Assembly (NCBI RefSeq): GCF_000372465.1 | Contig: NZ_AQUZ01000006.1 | Span: 62,001-126,000 of the forward strand | Direction: 5' to 3' | Length of the DNA stretch: 64,000 bases | Source: Kribbella catacumbae DSM 19601 | GTDB lineage: Bacteria > Actinomycetota > Actinomycetes > Propionibacteriales > Kribbellaceae | In this document: in pieces, positions 8,560 through 17,210 of the stretch | How the letters are laid out: the number at the start of each line of letters is the position of its first letter | How positions within the stretch are numbered: the first letter of the stretch is position 1 | Made by a program: the position numbers and the translations under genes | The notes under the pieces: generated by a model | The model's input: the letters and a program-made list of their open reading frames with translations, nothing else | The model's database searches: none | What the model was told of the DNA's origin: nothing

Positions 8560-9063
8560 TCAGTTGAAGTCGCCGGCGGCCTGGCGGAGGGGGAGCAGGA
8601 CCGACCAGAGCATCTTGAGCTGGTCGTCGGTCAGACCCCGCAGGGCGAAGTCGGCTGCGACCAGGTCATCGGTGGCACGCTCCACCAGGTCGCGGCCCTC
8701 GGCGGTGATCTCGCACAGGATCGCGCGGCCGTCGTCGGGGTGCGGCGTACGGGTGACCAGGCCGGCCGTCTCCAGCCTTCTGACGATCGAGGTCACCGAT
8801 GTCGGGTGCACCTGCAGGCGTTCGCCCATCTTGCCCAGCGGCAGCGATCCGCGCCGGGAGAAGGTGAGCAGCACGAGCGCCTCGAACCGGGCGAACGTCA
8901 GACCGTGCTTCTTGAGGATCTCGTCGAGTTCGCCGATGACGATCTGCTGGGCCCGCATCAACGACGTGACCGCGCGCATCTGCTCGACGGCACCCCAGCG
9001 GCGTCCCCACTGCCGCGAGGCCTCGTCGATCGGGTCGAACGGCAACGGTCTCTTCCTCGCCAT
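8560..9063 (-). CDS. MarR family transcriptional regulator
   Basis: 167 aa winged-helix regulator. The recognition region is LPLGKMGERLQVHPTSVTSI and the wing contains RTPHPDDGRAI, the usual MarR D-x-R motif. It is directly upstream of icmA on the same strand with a 99-bp gap holding a palindromic operator, so it probably controls the mutase gene, perhaps in response to an acyl-CoA or carboxylic acid. Confidence 0.85.
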   Translation of the reverse strand: MARKRPLPFDPIDEASRQWGRRWGAVEQMRAVTSLMRAQQIVIGELDEILKKHGLTFARFEALVLLTFSRRGSLPLGKMGERLQVHPTSVTSIVRRLETAGLVTRTPHPDDGRAILCEITAEGRDLVERATDDLVAADFALRGLTDDQLKMLWSVLLPLRQAAGDFN

Positions 9064-9171
9064 GCCGGAAGGTTAACCGCTCCGCTGCCCTTCGCCTGGC
9101 TGATCTCCTTCACCGGCAACAACCTTTTGCAGCCGGTGGGTGGTGAGGTGAAACTGTCGGTGGGTGCTGCC

Positions 9172-9921
9172 ATGCTCTCTCGCATGACTTTGCCGCCCGA
9201 GTTCTATCTCGCTTGTCTCCAGGCCGACTCCACCCGGCTCGCCGAGGTCGGCCGCCTCGGCCTGACCGAGGCGGTCCCGAGCTGCCCCGGCTGGACGGTC
9301 GAGTCCGTACTGCGCCACGTGGCGCAGGTCTACCTCCACAAGGTCGAGATCCTCCGCCTGGCAGCAAAACCCGACCCCTGGCCGCCGTACCTCGACGACC
9401 GCGACGCCCTCGATCTGTACGACGAAACGCGGGCCGCGATCGTCGTCGCGCTGGAGCAGTCCGGGACCGAGCTGCCGACCTGGACCTTCTCCCCCACCGA
9501 CAAGACCTCGGCCTTTTGGTACCGCCGAATGGCCCTGGAGACTGCCGTCCACCGCATCGACGCCGAGCTCGCCCACGGCGCCGCCACCCCGGTCAACAGC
9601 GACCTGGCCCTGGACGGCATTGACGAAGTCCTGACCCTGATGCTCGGCGGCCCGTGGTGGGAGGAAGGCGACACCGAGCACCCGGTGGACGCCACCATCC
9701 GCATCACCTCGGACGGCCGCTCCTGGACCATCCGACTCGACGCCACCAGCGCGACGGTCACCCCGACCGCCGAGGGCGATGTCGACGCCGAGGTCTTCGG
9801 CGACCCCGACGACCTCTTTCTCTGGTTGTGGGGCCGCCACGACCTGAGCATGGAACAGTCCGCCGGCGACGACAACGCAGTACGGGAGTTCCGCGCCCGG
9901 GTCGCGGAGTGCACCACTTGA
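9172..9921 (+). CDS. Maleylpyruvate isomerase/DinB-like mycothiol-dependent family protein
   Basis: 249 aa. An N-terminal four-helix DinB/MDMPI domain (VPSCPGWTVESVLRHVAQVY, with the metal-site His and later AVHRIDAELAHG) is followed by an MDMPI C-terminal beta domain ending in DLFLWLWGRHD. Family enzymes use mycothiol and a divalent metal; the substrate is not predictable. Start ATG 9172 or ATG 9184; 9172 has GGTGGG upstream. It is divergent from the MarR gene. Confidence 0.75.
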   Translation: MLSRMTLPPEFYLACLQADSTRLAEVGRLGLTEAVPSCPGWTVESVLRHVAQVYLHKVEILRLAAKPDPWPPYLDDRDALDLYDETRAAIVVALEQSGTELPTWTFSPTDKTSAFWYRRMALETAVHRIDAELAHGAATPVNSDLALDGIDEVLTLMLGGPWWEEGDTEHPVDATIRITSDGRSWTIRLDATSATVTPTAEGDVDAEVFGDPDDLFLWLWGRHDLSMEQSAGDDNAVREFRARVAECTT

Positions 9922-9955
9922 CCGCCCGCCTCGCGCCTTCAGGCCGCGGGGTGGA

Positions 9956-10303
9956 CTACTGGTCCTGGACCAGGCCGAGGACGTTGCCGTCGAGGTCGGT
10001 GAAGGAGGCCACCAGGCGACCTTCACCGACATCGCGAGGGGAGTCCTTCACGGTGCCACCAGCGGCGGTCACCTCGGCCAACTTCGCCTCGATGTCCGCT
10101 ACATGCCAGTACGCCGTCGGCGACTCCGGGCCCTGCGGCCCCTTCGGCACCAGCCCGATGTGCTGCCCGGCCGTGTCGAACCCGACGTAGTACGCCGACT
10201 CGACCGTCGGCTTCACGCCGAGCAGAGCGGCGTACACCTCGGTCGCCTTCGCCAGATCCGACACCGGGTGCAGCACGGTCTGAATTCCCTGGGTCTCAGT
10301 CAT
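9956..10303 (-). CDS. VOC (glyoxalase/bleomycin-resistance fold) protein
   Basis: 115 aa single-chain VOC protein beginning QTVLHPVSDLAKATEVY and ending FTDLDGNVLGL, with the paired beta-alpha-beta-beta-beta layout. ATG start with AGGAG 6 nt upstream. The substrate is unknown; similar proteins are annotated as glyoxalases. Confidence 0.8.
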   Translation of the reverse strand: MTETQGIQTVLHPVSDLAKATEVYAALLGVKPTVESAYYVGFDTAGQHIGLVPKGPQGPESPTAYWHVADIEAKLAEVTAAGGTVKDSPRDVGEGRLVASFTDLDGNVLGLVQDQ

Positions 10304-10417
10304 TTTCTACTCCTGCGGTAAGGGCCCGAGGGCCTGCTGTCTTCGTGTCCCTCACGCTAGTTCCGCACGGCACACCCCTGCTTCTCGATTCCTGACCGGT
10401 TACTGGGTACTGCGCCC

Positions 10418-10482
10418 GCCTCACACCTCCTCCGTCGGCGCTCCACCCACCCACCCCGGTGCGCCGCTCCTGCGTCGCGGCT
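10418..10482 (-). repeat. Inverted repeat copy A (65 bp) bordering the toxin-antitoxin segment
   Basis: The reverse complement reads AAGCCGCGACGCAGGAGCGG... ending GGAGGTGTGAGGC. It matches 13036-13100 closely, in opposite orientation, with a few substitutions and short indels. The 541-bp stretch 10304-10844 holds no convincing gene, only this repeat, the tandem repeat at 10564-10645, and a short extra match to the repeat (CCGCGATGCAGGAGC) at 10651-10665. Confidence 0.75.
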
Positions 10483-10563
10483 TAAGGGAAGGCACGGTGC
10501 TGGCCGTGCCTTGCCGGGTGCATCGTGCTGGCCCGGGCGTAGCCGGGCTAGCCGAGCCGGCCG

Positions 10564-10645
10564 GGCGGTCCGGGCAGTGCGGACGGTACGGGCAGTCCTG
10601 GCGGTACGGGCAGTACGGGCGAGCCAGGCGGTACGGGCGAGCCGG
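10564..10645. repeat. GC-rich degenerate tandem repeat
   Basis: Four to five imperfect copies of a unit of about 18 bp resembling GGCGGTACGGGCAGTCC, in otherwise non-coding sequence. Open frames across it give only low-complexity Pro-Tyr-Arg or Gly-rich peptides. Confidence 0.6.
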
Positions 10646-10844
10646 ACGTACCGCGATGCAGGAGCTCGTCGTTGTCGGGAGCATTCGGTCCAATCGGCAG
10701 CGCAAGCCAGGACCCATCGCGGCGGCCGGCCGGTTGCTTCAAGCAGCGCCCATCGGGACTCGTGGGGTGCATCTGTCCAGCCGGTCTAACCACAGTGCGC
10801 CGGCCCGCATTACCTGCCGGCAGATCCGAGCACCAACAGCGGAC

Positions 10845-11396
10845 CTACCGCCGCAGCTCGGCGACGCTGCCGAGCAGGCCGACGTGTTCAAGAGAGTCGA
10901 GGACATCTTCGACTGTGCCTGGCGGATTCTGCCGGGCGTCAGCCATGCGCTGGACCTGGGCATAAACCGTCTGCTGATTGAGATCGATCAGGTCGAGCAT
11001 GAAGTCGTCGGCGTTCCGCGCCTCGATGTTCCACGCGGAGAGCGTCGCCGGAGGGAAATCCTTGGTGTTCTCAGTGACGATCAGTTGGGCATTGGCTTTG
11101 ATCGCCGCAGCGAGAACATGCCGGTCGTCGAGATCGGGGAGATCCAGGACGTCGATCAATGGTTCGTAGCCGGCAACGAGAACATCTGCGATCGCTCTGT
11201 TCATCAGCTGCCGAGTGCGGTCCAGCTTGGCCGGGTCGAGGTCCGGCCTTTTCTGCTTGAGGTTGCCGAAGGTCTCGTCGAGGATCTTGTCGGTCCACTT
11301 CGCCTGGACGAGACCAGCCTGCGCTACTCGGATGAGCAGATCCCGCAGGCTGTTGGGGTAGAGGACGTTGGCGTCGTAGACGACGATGAACGGCAC
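10845..11396 (-). CDS. PIN-domain protein, probable toxin
   Basis: 183 aa PIN-fold nuclease. Acidic metal-site residues are visible: Asp in FIVVYDANVLYP, Glu in KILDETFGNL, Asp in LPDLDDRHVLAAA and Asp in VTENTKDFP. The GTG start follows the stop of the partner gene by 1 nt (TGACGTG), so translation is coupled. Together they look like a VapBC-like type II toxin-antitoxin module in which the PIN protein cleaves RNA. It is longer than a typical VapC (about 130 aa) and resembles the PIN_3 group. Confidence 0.8.
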   Translation of the reverse strand: MPFIVVYDANVLYPNSLRDLLIRVAQAGLVQAKWTDKILDETFGNLKQKRPDLDPAKLDRTRQLMNRAIADVLVAGYEPLIDVLDLPDLDDRHVLAAAIKANAQLIVTENTKDFPPATLSAWNIEARNADDFMLDLIDLNQQTVYAQVQRMADARQNPPGTVEDVLDSLEHVGLLGSVAELRR

Positions 11397-11397
11397 G

Positions 11398-11856
11398 TCA
11401 GTACAGACCCATCTCCCGGTTGAGCTCTGTCAGCTCGTCCGCCACATTACGGCGGTCGTGGTCGTCCTCGCGCTTGTAGTCCATCAGTGAGTCGGCGCGC
11501 ACCCGACGGTGCTTCCCCACCTTGCGGTACTCGATCTTTCCGTCGTCCAGGAGACCAATGAGATAGGGCCTGGAGACATTCAGCAGGTCGGCCGCTTGCT
11601 GGGTCGTCAGCTCGGCATGGGCGGGCACAACCGATACCGCTCGACCTGCAGCCATGTGGGCAAGGATCCGCGCCAGGAGTTCTACCGCGCTCCTCGGAAC
11701 AGACAAGGTGTCGTCGGGATCTCCACCGACCACCAGGCGGATGTCGCGCTCCTCGGCATGGTCAGCCAGGTAACGCTTGACCCGCCGCATGGCGACATCG
11801 GCGGTGTGGATCGCAGCCGGATCCGGCTGCGCGGACGCAAGTTCGGCGGAACCCAT
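11398..11856 (-). CDS. Excisionase-family HTH protein, probable antitoxin
   Basis: 152 aa. A MerR/excisionase-type HTH occupies about residues 80-130 (LTTQQAADLLNVSRPYLIGL, then KHRRVRADSLMDYK). The N-terminal 75 residues are of unknown fold; the acidic C-terminus EDDHDRRNVADELTELN could contact the toxin. ATG start with GAGGAGG upstream. As first gene of the pair it can both autoregulate and neutralise the PIN protein, as in known helix-turn-helix/PIN_3 modules. Confidence 0.75.
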   Translation of the reverse strand: MGSAELASAQPDPAAIHTADVAMRRVKRYLADHAEERDIRLVVGGDPDDTLSVPRSAVELLARILAHMAAGRAVSVVPAHAELTTQQAADLLNVSRPYLIGLLDDGKIEYRKVGKHRRVRADSLMDYKREDDHDRRNVADELTELNREMGLY

Positions 11857-12048
11857 AGCTACTCCTCCTCAGATCGCCGGCGAAGATCAGCGATCAACAA
11901 ATGAAGTATCCGCAATAAACGAAGCAAACGCAAGACCTGGCGCGGCCAACAGATAGGCCACGGCAAGAAGGTCGTCGATGCACAATGCTCTCGTGCAGCG
12001 AAACTAAAGCAGAGTGATAGTATTGCTGCATCTGTCGGGAGGTGTGCT

Positions 12049-12990
12049 GTGAGTCATCAAGTTGTCCTTGCCGAGCTTGCTGCTGAGCAATGGGGTCTTC
12101 TGACCGCAGCGCAGGCAGCTGAGCATGGAGTGTCCAACCAGTCGCTTGCTCACCTCCATCACGCTGGAGCGCTGGAGCGGCTTGCTCATGGGGTCTATCG
12201 CCTGACTGGTGCTCCCGGCGATGAGCTCGATGAGCTCCGCGGCGCCTGGCTCGGCCTGGCGCCGAGGCTGACCGCGAGCGATCGGCTCCGGCATCCCGAT
12301 GACGTCGTCTCGTACCGCTCTGCTGCTCGCGTCCACGGGCTCGGGGATCTCGAGGCGGACCGGCATGAGTTCACGGTCGATCGGCGTCGCACCTCGCGCC
12401 GGACCGATATCCGGTTCCATCGCGGACACCTTGCCGAGCGTGACTGGCGGCCGGTCAACGGCCTGCCGACAACCACGATCCCCAAGACGATCGCTGACCT
12501 GGCATCGGTGAACACCGACGGCGGCCACCTCGCCGGGGTCGTTCGGGACGCAATCACCGCCCAGGGCATCGATGCCGACGTGATCACTGAGGTACTTCGG
12601 CCGCACGCCCACCGGTACGGCGTGAAGCTCGGTGACGGGACAGGGCTGGTCGCCAGGTTCCTCGAAGAGGCCGGCATTCCGAAGGCAACTCGCCAAGCCG
12701 TTGACCTTCTGACAACTCGCCAGGCCGTTGACCTTCTGACAAAGAATGCTGCCGGCCTGATGAATGTCAGCGCCGAGGCCCGTGCTGAGCTGATCGAGCA
12801 GCTCGTGCAAAAGATGGCGCCGAACGTGGCCGAGGTGACGGAGCTGATCGCCGCGCAGTGGGCACCGTTCACCAAGGAGCTCATCCAGTCCATCATTCGC
12901 CAGGTGCCGCCGACGGATGGTGCGCTCCGGGAGGCCATTACCAAGGCTCTTCTCACCGCACCTCCGTCCGCGACGACCGCTGCTGGCTGA
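12049..12990 (+). CDS. AbiEi-type antitoxin domain protein (orphan)
   Basis: 313 aa. It begins with the AbiEi_4 winged-helix pattern (LLTAAQAAEHGVSNQSLAHL, then LERLAHGVYRL) and continues into an AbiEi-like C-terminal domain (VVSYRSAARVHGLGDL, LPTTTIPKTIADL). GTG start with GGGAGG upstream. No AbiEii nucleotidyltransferase toxin follows. Residues 214-231 are a direct duplication (TRQAVDLLT twice) from a 27-bp tandem repeat, and a helical tail of about 80 residues follows. It may be a solitary regulator or a remnant of a type IV system. Confidence 0.75.
   Translation: MSHQVVLAELAAEQWGLLTAAQAAEHGVSNQSLAHLHHAGALERLAHGVYRLTGAPGDELDELRGAWLGLAPRLTASDRLRHPDDVVSYRSAARVHGLGDLEADRHEFTVDRRRTSRRTDIRFHRGHLAERDWRPVNGLPTTTIPKTIADLASVNTDGGHLAGVVRDAITAQGIDADVITEVLRPHAHRYGVKLGDGTGLVARFLEEAGIPKATRQAVDLLTTRQAVDLLTKNAAGLMNVSAEARAELIEQLVQKMAPNVAEVTELIAAQWAPFTKELIQSIIRQVPPTDGALREAITKALLTAPPSATTAAG
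12688..12741 (+). repeat. In-frame 27-bp tandem duplication inside the AbiEi gene
   Basis: Two adjacent copies of a 27-bp unit (12688-12714 and 12715-12741) that differ at one base (CAAGCC against CAGGCC). Each encodes TRQAVDLLT. Confidence 0.95.
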
Positions 12991-13035
12991 TCAGTTCAAC
13001 CACTCCATTCAGCAGCCGCTCTGCCGTGCACCCGA

Positions 13036-13100
13036 AACCGCGATGCAGGAGCGGCGCCTGGGGGTGGTGGGATGGAGCGCCGACGGAGGAGGCGCGAGGC
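13036..13100 (+). repeat. Inverted repeat copy B (65 bp) bordering the toxin-antitoxin segment
   Basis: Partner of 10418-10482 in opposite orientation; shared blocks include GCAGGAGCGGCGC and GGAGCGCCGACGGAGGAGG. It lies between the AbiEi gene stop and the 3' end of the converging PH-domain gene. Confidence 0.75.
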
Positions 13101-13115
13101 GGGTCGTAGTACGAG

Positions 13116-13838
13116 CTAGTCGTGGTCTGGGTCGTCGGTCCAGTTGGCTCGTTCTGAGTTGAAGATTGATTTGCTGGACGTGCCCGCCGTGCGGGTTGTC
13201 GTCTGGTGACTGGGGGCCGTCGTGGTGGTCGTGGTGACCTCGGCGGCGGTGTTCATGCCGATCGGGCCGGTGCCGTCGTCATCGGAATCGTCGTCGTCTC
13301 CCTGGACGACGTCGACGCTGGCGGAGGCTCGCAGGCCGGTGCGCTGGATGACTCGCTGGATCGTCAGGTCGCGGTCGTCGGGACGGCTGACGTATTTGAT
13401 CTCGCGGAAGCCCTGGTCCTGCGCGGCGGACTCGAAGACGAAGTGGCCGTAGCCGAACATCCGGCCGATGAGCGGTTTCTGCAGGGTGATGTCGAGGATT
13501 CGCGCGATCGGGGTGGTCGCGACGGTCTGCGAGAAGACGCCGCGGATCCTCATCACGCGCATGTTCGTGACGACGAAGCGGTCGCGATGCTGGGTGAGGA
13601 ACTGCCAGAACGCGTGGCCGAGCAGCACCAGCACGATCACCAGCAGCACGCCGGCGCCAGTCAGCGGCAGCCACAGCATCGTCACCAGCAGTGCCGTCGC
13701 CAGCAGGACCTCGAGCATCGGCACGGCGAACACCACCCAGTGGTGCCGCACCTCGTCGATGACGACCTCACCCTCGTCCGAGATCAGATGCCGCCTGACC
13801 TTGGGATCGAAGATCCTGAAGAGGCCTATTCCGGCCAT
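13116..13838 (-). CDS. Bacterial PH-domain membrane protein
   Basis: 240 aa. Two membrane segments (about residues 34-80, VFAVPMLEVLLATALLVTML and LLVIVLVLLGHAFW) are followed by a bPH_2 (YdbT/YdbS-like) domain containing DRFVVTNMRVMRIRG and TTPIARILDITLQKP. The C-terminal 70 residues are disordered: an acidic run DDDDSDDDG, then Thr-rich sequence. Function unknown; probably a membrane-associated scaffold. Confidence 0.75.
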   Translation of the reverse strand: MAGIGLFRIFDPKVRRHLISDEGEVVIDEVRHHWVVFAVPMLEVLLATALLVTMLWLPLTGAGVLLVIVLVLLGHAFWQFLTQHRDRFVVTNMRVMRIRGVFSQTVATTPIARILDITLQKPLIGRMFGYGHFVFESAAQDQGFREIKYVSRPDDRDLTIQRVIQRTGLRASASVDVVQGDDDDSDDDGTGPIGMNTAAEVTTTTTTAPSHQTTTRTAGTSSKSIFNSERANWTDDPDHD

Positions 13839-13899
13839 CCACTCACTCCCCTGTCCACCCCGCTGTCGGCCATGCGGCCCTCATCTAGGTCACTACAGC

Positions 13900-13936
13900 C
13901 AAGTGTCCCGCACGAATGCTCGATACGGGACACTTG
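13900..13936 (-). terminator. Hairpin terminator
   Basis: Perfect 11-bp stem CAAGTGTCCCG / CGGGACACTTG around a 15-nt loop, 9 bp beyond the stop codon of the 52-aa membrane peptide gene. Confidence 0.7.
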
Positions 13937-13945
13937 ACTGAAGGC

Positions 13946-14104
13946 TCAGTTGAACAGCGCGGACAGGAACGTGATCACGCTCCCGAACGCATCGCCTACG
14001 GCCGAGAACGCACCTCCTACGGCATTTGCGGCGTTCTCCGGCTGTGTGAACAGATAGAACGCCGCAAAGGCGATGACCAGCCAGATCAGCAGCTTCTTCG
14101 GCAT
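13946..14104 (-). CDS. Small single-span membrane protein (52 aa)
   Basis: The start at ATG 14104 is chosen because GAGGAG lies 7 nt upstream; the in-frame extension to 14152 has no such signal. MPKKLLIWLVIAFAAFYLF gives a Lys-anchored membrane helix, followed by a short Ala/Gly/Phe amphipathic segment. It has its own hairpin terminator. Function unknown. The 204 bp between it and meaB contains nothing I can name. Confidence 0.65.
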   Translation of the reverse strand: MPKKLLIWLVIAFAAFYLFTQPENAANAVGGAFSAVGDAFGSVITFLSALFN

Positions 14105-14356
14105 GTCACCACTCCTCGTTCGCAACCAATTCGGTCGACTGTGTTGTATCACGGATAGTCACTGATTGTCACTGACTGAACACAGCCCACCGCACAATGC
14201 CCACCAGCTTCAAGATCCATTCTGTAACGGATCAGGGGCCATGGCAGCCACCGGCGCGCCGCCATGAGACGAACGTAGCCCGACAGGGCACATTCACTAC
14301 TTCCCTGCCCGCTTTCGGATGTGACAGAGAGTCGCCAAGTGTGTCAGTGACGAAGC

Positions 14357-15313
14357 TCAGAGTGCGTCGATCAGTTCGTCGGCGGCGGAGTAGGGATCGG
14401 TACTTCCGTCGGCGACCTTCGCGGCCAGTACGTCGAGTCGCGCGTCGCCGTGAAGGTGCGCGAACCGGGATCGCAGGGCGGTCATCGCGATCGCCTCGAT
14501 CTCGTCGCGGGCCCGGGTGCGGCGGCGTTCGGTCAGTACGCCGTTGCCACTCATCCAGGTCAGCCGGTCCTCGATCGCGGTGACCACCTCGTCGACGCCT
14601 TCGTTGCGGGAGGCAACCGTTTTCAGGATCGGCGGGGTCCAGGCGTCCGGGCCGCGCTCGGCCAGCGCGAGCATCGCGCGCAGGTCGCGAGTGACGTTCT
14701 GGACGCCGTCGCGGTCGGCCTTGTTCACCACGTAGATGTCGCCGACCTCGAGGATGCCCGCCTTCGCGGCCTGGATGCCGTCGCCCATCCCGGGCGCGAG
14801 CAGGATGATCGTCGTGTCGGCCATCCCGGCGATCTCGACCTCGGACTGCCCGACCCCGACGGTTTCGACCAGGACGACGTCGAAGCCGGCCGCGTCGAGC
14901 ACCCGCAGCGCCTGCGGGGTGGTCCAGGCCAGGCCGCCCAGATGGCCGCGAGAGGCCATCGAGCGGATGAACACGCCGGTATCGGTCGCATGGTCCTGCA
15001 TCCGGACCCGGTCGCCGAGCAGCGCGCCACCGGAGAACGGCGACGACGGATCGACGGCCAGTACTCCGACCCGCTTCCCCGTCGCCCGGTACGCCGAAAC
15101 GAGCGCCGAGGTGGAGGTCGACTTGCCGACCCCCGGCGAGCCGGTGATGCCGATGATGTGCGCCCGGCCGGCATGCGGCGCGAGCGCTGCCATCACCTCG
15201 CGCAGCAGCGGCGACTCGTCCTCGACGAGCGAGATGAGCCGTGCGACTGCCCGCGAGTCGCCGTCGCGGGCTCTCTCGACCAGCTCGGCGACCGGGGCAG
15301 TCCGTCGTGGCAT
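14357..15313 (-). CDS. meaB: MeaB-family GTPase, acyl-CoA mutase chaperone
   Basis: 318 aa G3E GTPase. Walker A is GITGSPGVGKST, Walker B DVVLVETVGVGQSE, and the base-recognition motif NKAD lies in VVNKADRDGV. MeaB proteins load and protect the B12 cofactor of methylmalonyl-, isobutyryl- and ethylmalonyl-CoA mutases. It lies 60 bp after the thiolase gene on the same strand, and a mutase large subunit of the type it serves (icmA) is 6 kb away. Confidence 0.93.
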   Translation of the reverse strand: MPRRTAPVAELVERARDGDSRAVARLISLVEDESPLLREVMAALAPHAGRAHIIGITGSPGVGKSTSTSALVSAYRATGKRVGVLAVDPSSPFSGGALLGDRVRMQDHATDTGVFIRSMASRGHLGGLAWTTPQALRVLDAAGFDVVLVETVGVGQSEVEIAGMADTTIILLAPGMGDGIQAAKAGILEVGDIYVVNKADRDGVQNVTRDLRAMLALAERGPDAWTPPILKTVASRNEGVDEVVTAIEDRLTWMSGNGVLTERRRTRARDEIEAIAMTALRSRFAHLHGDARLDVLAAKVADGSTDPYSAADELIDAL

Positions 15314-15373
15314 CGGCTCTCTGTCAGCTCGGGGTACGAATGGAAGGCAAAGGGCAGAGCGTAACCCTCGGCG

Positions 15374-16591
15374 TCAGCTCTTCTGCGGAACCCGGACGAT
15401 GAGGGCATCACCCTGGCCGCCACCGCCGCACAGGGCCGCGGCACCGGTACCGCCGCCGCGGCGCTGAAGCTCCAGCGCCAGGTGCAGCACCAGCCGGGCG
15501 CCCGACATGCCGATCGGGTGGCCGACCGCGATCGCGCCGCCGTTCACGTTGACCTTGTCCAGGTCGACGTTCAGCTCACGGGCGCTGGCGATTCCGACGG
15601 CCGCGAAGGCCTCGTTGATCTCGATCAGGTCGAGCGCGGCGGGCTCGATGCCTTCCTTCGAGCAGGCCTTGACGATCGCGTTGGCCGGCTGGCTCTGCAG
15701 CGACGAGTCCGGCCCGGCGACCGAACCGTGCGCGCCGATCTCGGCCAGCCAGGTCAGCCCGAGCTCCTCGGCCTTCGCCTTGCTCATCACGACGACGGCA
15801 CAGCCACCGTCGGAGATCTGCGAGGCCGAGCCGGCGGTGATCGTGCCGTCCTTGCCGAACGCCGGCCGCAACCGGCTGAGCGACTCCAGCGAGGTGTCGG
15901 CGCGAATGCCCTCGTCCGCGTCGATCACCAGCGGGTCACCCTTGCGCTGCGGGACCTCGACCGGCACCACCTCGTCGGCGAAGACGCCGTTCTTCCAGCC
16001 CTCCGCAGCCAGCTGGTGCGACCGGACGCTGAACTCGTCCTGCTCCTCGCGGGTCACCTGCAGGCCGTCGTTGTTCACCTGATCGGTGAGCGGGCCCATG
16101 CCCTGGTCGGTGAAGGCGTCCCACAGCCCGTCGAACGACATCGAGTCGACCAGCGCGGTGTCGCCGTACTTGAATCCCTCGCGCGACTTCTTCAGCAGGT
16201 GCGGCGCGTTCGTCATCGACTCCATCCCGCCGGCCACCACCACGTCGTACTCGCCGGCGCGGATCAGCTGGTCGGCCATCGCGATCGCGTTCAGGCCGGA
16301 CAGGCAGACCTTGTTGATGGTGATCGCGGGCACCGACATCGGGATGCCGCCCTTGACCGCGGCCTGGCGGGCGGCGATCTGGCCCGCGCCGGCCTGCAGT
16401 ACCTGGCCCATGATCACGTACTCGACCTGCTCGGGTGCGACGCCGGCCTTGGCCAGCGCGGCCTTGATCGCGAAGCCGCCGAGCTCGGCGCCGGTGAAGC
16501 CCTTCAGGCCACCCAGCAACCGCCCGATGGGCGTCCGCGCACCGGCGACTATGACAGTTGTGTTCTGCGGGTTGCGAGTGGTGTCAGACAT
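15374..16591 (-). CDS. atoB: Acetyl-CoA C-acetyltransferase (thiolase)
   Basis: 405 aa type II thiolase. The nucleophilic Cys is in [12 protein letters not shown], the active-site His in [14 protein letters not shown], and the C-terminal Cys-Gly motif in [10 protein letters not shown]. It condenses two acetyl-CoA to acetoacetyl-CoA or does the reverse, the entry step of the ethylmalonyl-CoA pathway. ATG 16591 is taken as the start; an in-frame GTG at 16600 with AGG upstream is an alternative. Probably co-transcribed with meaB. Confidence 0.92.
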   Translation of the reverse strand: MSDTTRNPQNTTVIVAGARTPIGRLLGGLKGFTGAELGGFAIKAALAKAGVAPEQVEYVIMGQVLQAGAGQIAARQAAVKGGIPMSVPAITINKVCLSGLNAIAMADQLIRAGEYDVVVAGGMESMTNAPHLLKKSREGFKYGDTALVDSMSFDGLWDAFTDQGMGPLTDQVNNDGLQVTREEQDEFSVRSHQLAAEGWKNGVFADEVVPVEVPQRKGDPLVIDADEGIRADTSLESLSRLRPAFGKDGTITAGSASQISDGGCAVVVMSKAKAEELGLTWLAEIGAHGSVAGPDSSLQSQPANAIVKACSKEGIEPAALDLIEINEAFAAVGIASARELNVDLDKVNVNGGAIAVGHPIGMSGARLVLHLALELQRRGGGTGAAALCGGGGQGDALIVRVPQKS

Positions 16592-16684
16592 GCATCTCAC
16601 GATACCTGCGAGCGCACTGGTACGGAGCTGTCGATCCGGTCACACTCGATTGGAATCGGCGCACAGGCAGGCCAATCTGAAGCC

Positions 16685-17119
16685 ATGGACGTCACCGGAA
16701 CCCAGACCCTGTTCGAAGCCATCGACCATGTCGGCATCGCCGTGGCGGACTTCGACGAGGCGGTCCGGTTCTACGCCGAGACGTTCGGCATGACGGTCGC
16801 GCACGAGGAGATCAACGAGGAGCAGGGCGTCCGCGAGGCGATGCTCTCGGTCGGCGGCAGCGGCTCCTCGATCCAGCTGCTCGCACCATTGTCGGAAGAC
16901 TCCCCGATCGCCCGCTTCCTGACCCAGCGCGGCCCGGGCATCCAGCAACTCGCGTACCGGGTCCGCGACCTCGACGCCGTCTCGGCCACCTTGCGCGAAC
17001 GCGGCGCCGTCCTCCTGTACGACGAACCGCGCCGCGGCACTGCGGGTTCGCGGGTCAACTTCCTGCACCCGCGCGGCACCGGCGGAGTCCTGATCGAACT
17101 GGTCGAGCCCGCCTCCTGA
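16685..17119 (+). CDS. mce: Methylmalonyl-CoA epimerase
   Basis: 144 aa VOC-fold epimerase. It begins FEAIDHVGIAVADFDEAV (metal-ligand His) and contains GPGIQQLAYRVRDLD and VLIELVEP, giving the usual His/Gln/Glu metal site. It interconverts (2R)- and (2S)-methylmalonyl-CoA, and probably ethylmalonyl-CoA. The ATG at 16685 is the first start after the divergent thiolase promoter region; the long open frame upstream is only the thiolase antisense. Confidence 0.9.
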   Translation: MDVTGTQTLFEAIDHVGIAVADFDEAVRFYAETFGMTVAHEEINEEQGVREAMLSVGGSGSSIQLLAPLSEDSPIARFLTQRGPGIQQLAYRVRDLDAVSATLRERGAVLLYDEPRRGTAGSRVNFLHPRGTGGVLIELVEPAS

Positions 17120-17210
17120 ATCAGCGGCACCGCGCCCAGCGGCGTACGGATGAGCGCCGCCGGTCACCGCTGGTAACCGTCGGTGACGAGCCGCATTTCA
17201 GCAGGCCGGA

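Noticed and set aside
10564..10645. Tandem repeat considered as a CRISPR-like array.
   Set aside because: Units are about 18 bp, degenerate and directly adjacent with no spacers.
10497..11423. Long plus-strand open frame across the PIN toxin gene.
   Set aside because: Antisense of the PIN gene plus a tandem repeat; no domain, and typical high-GC shadow composition.
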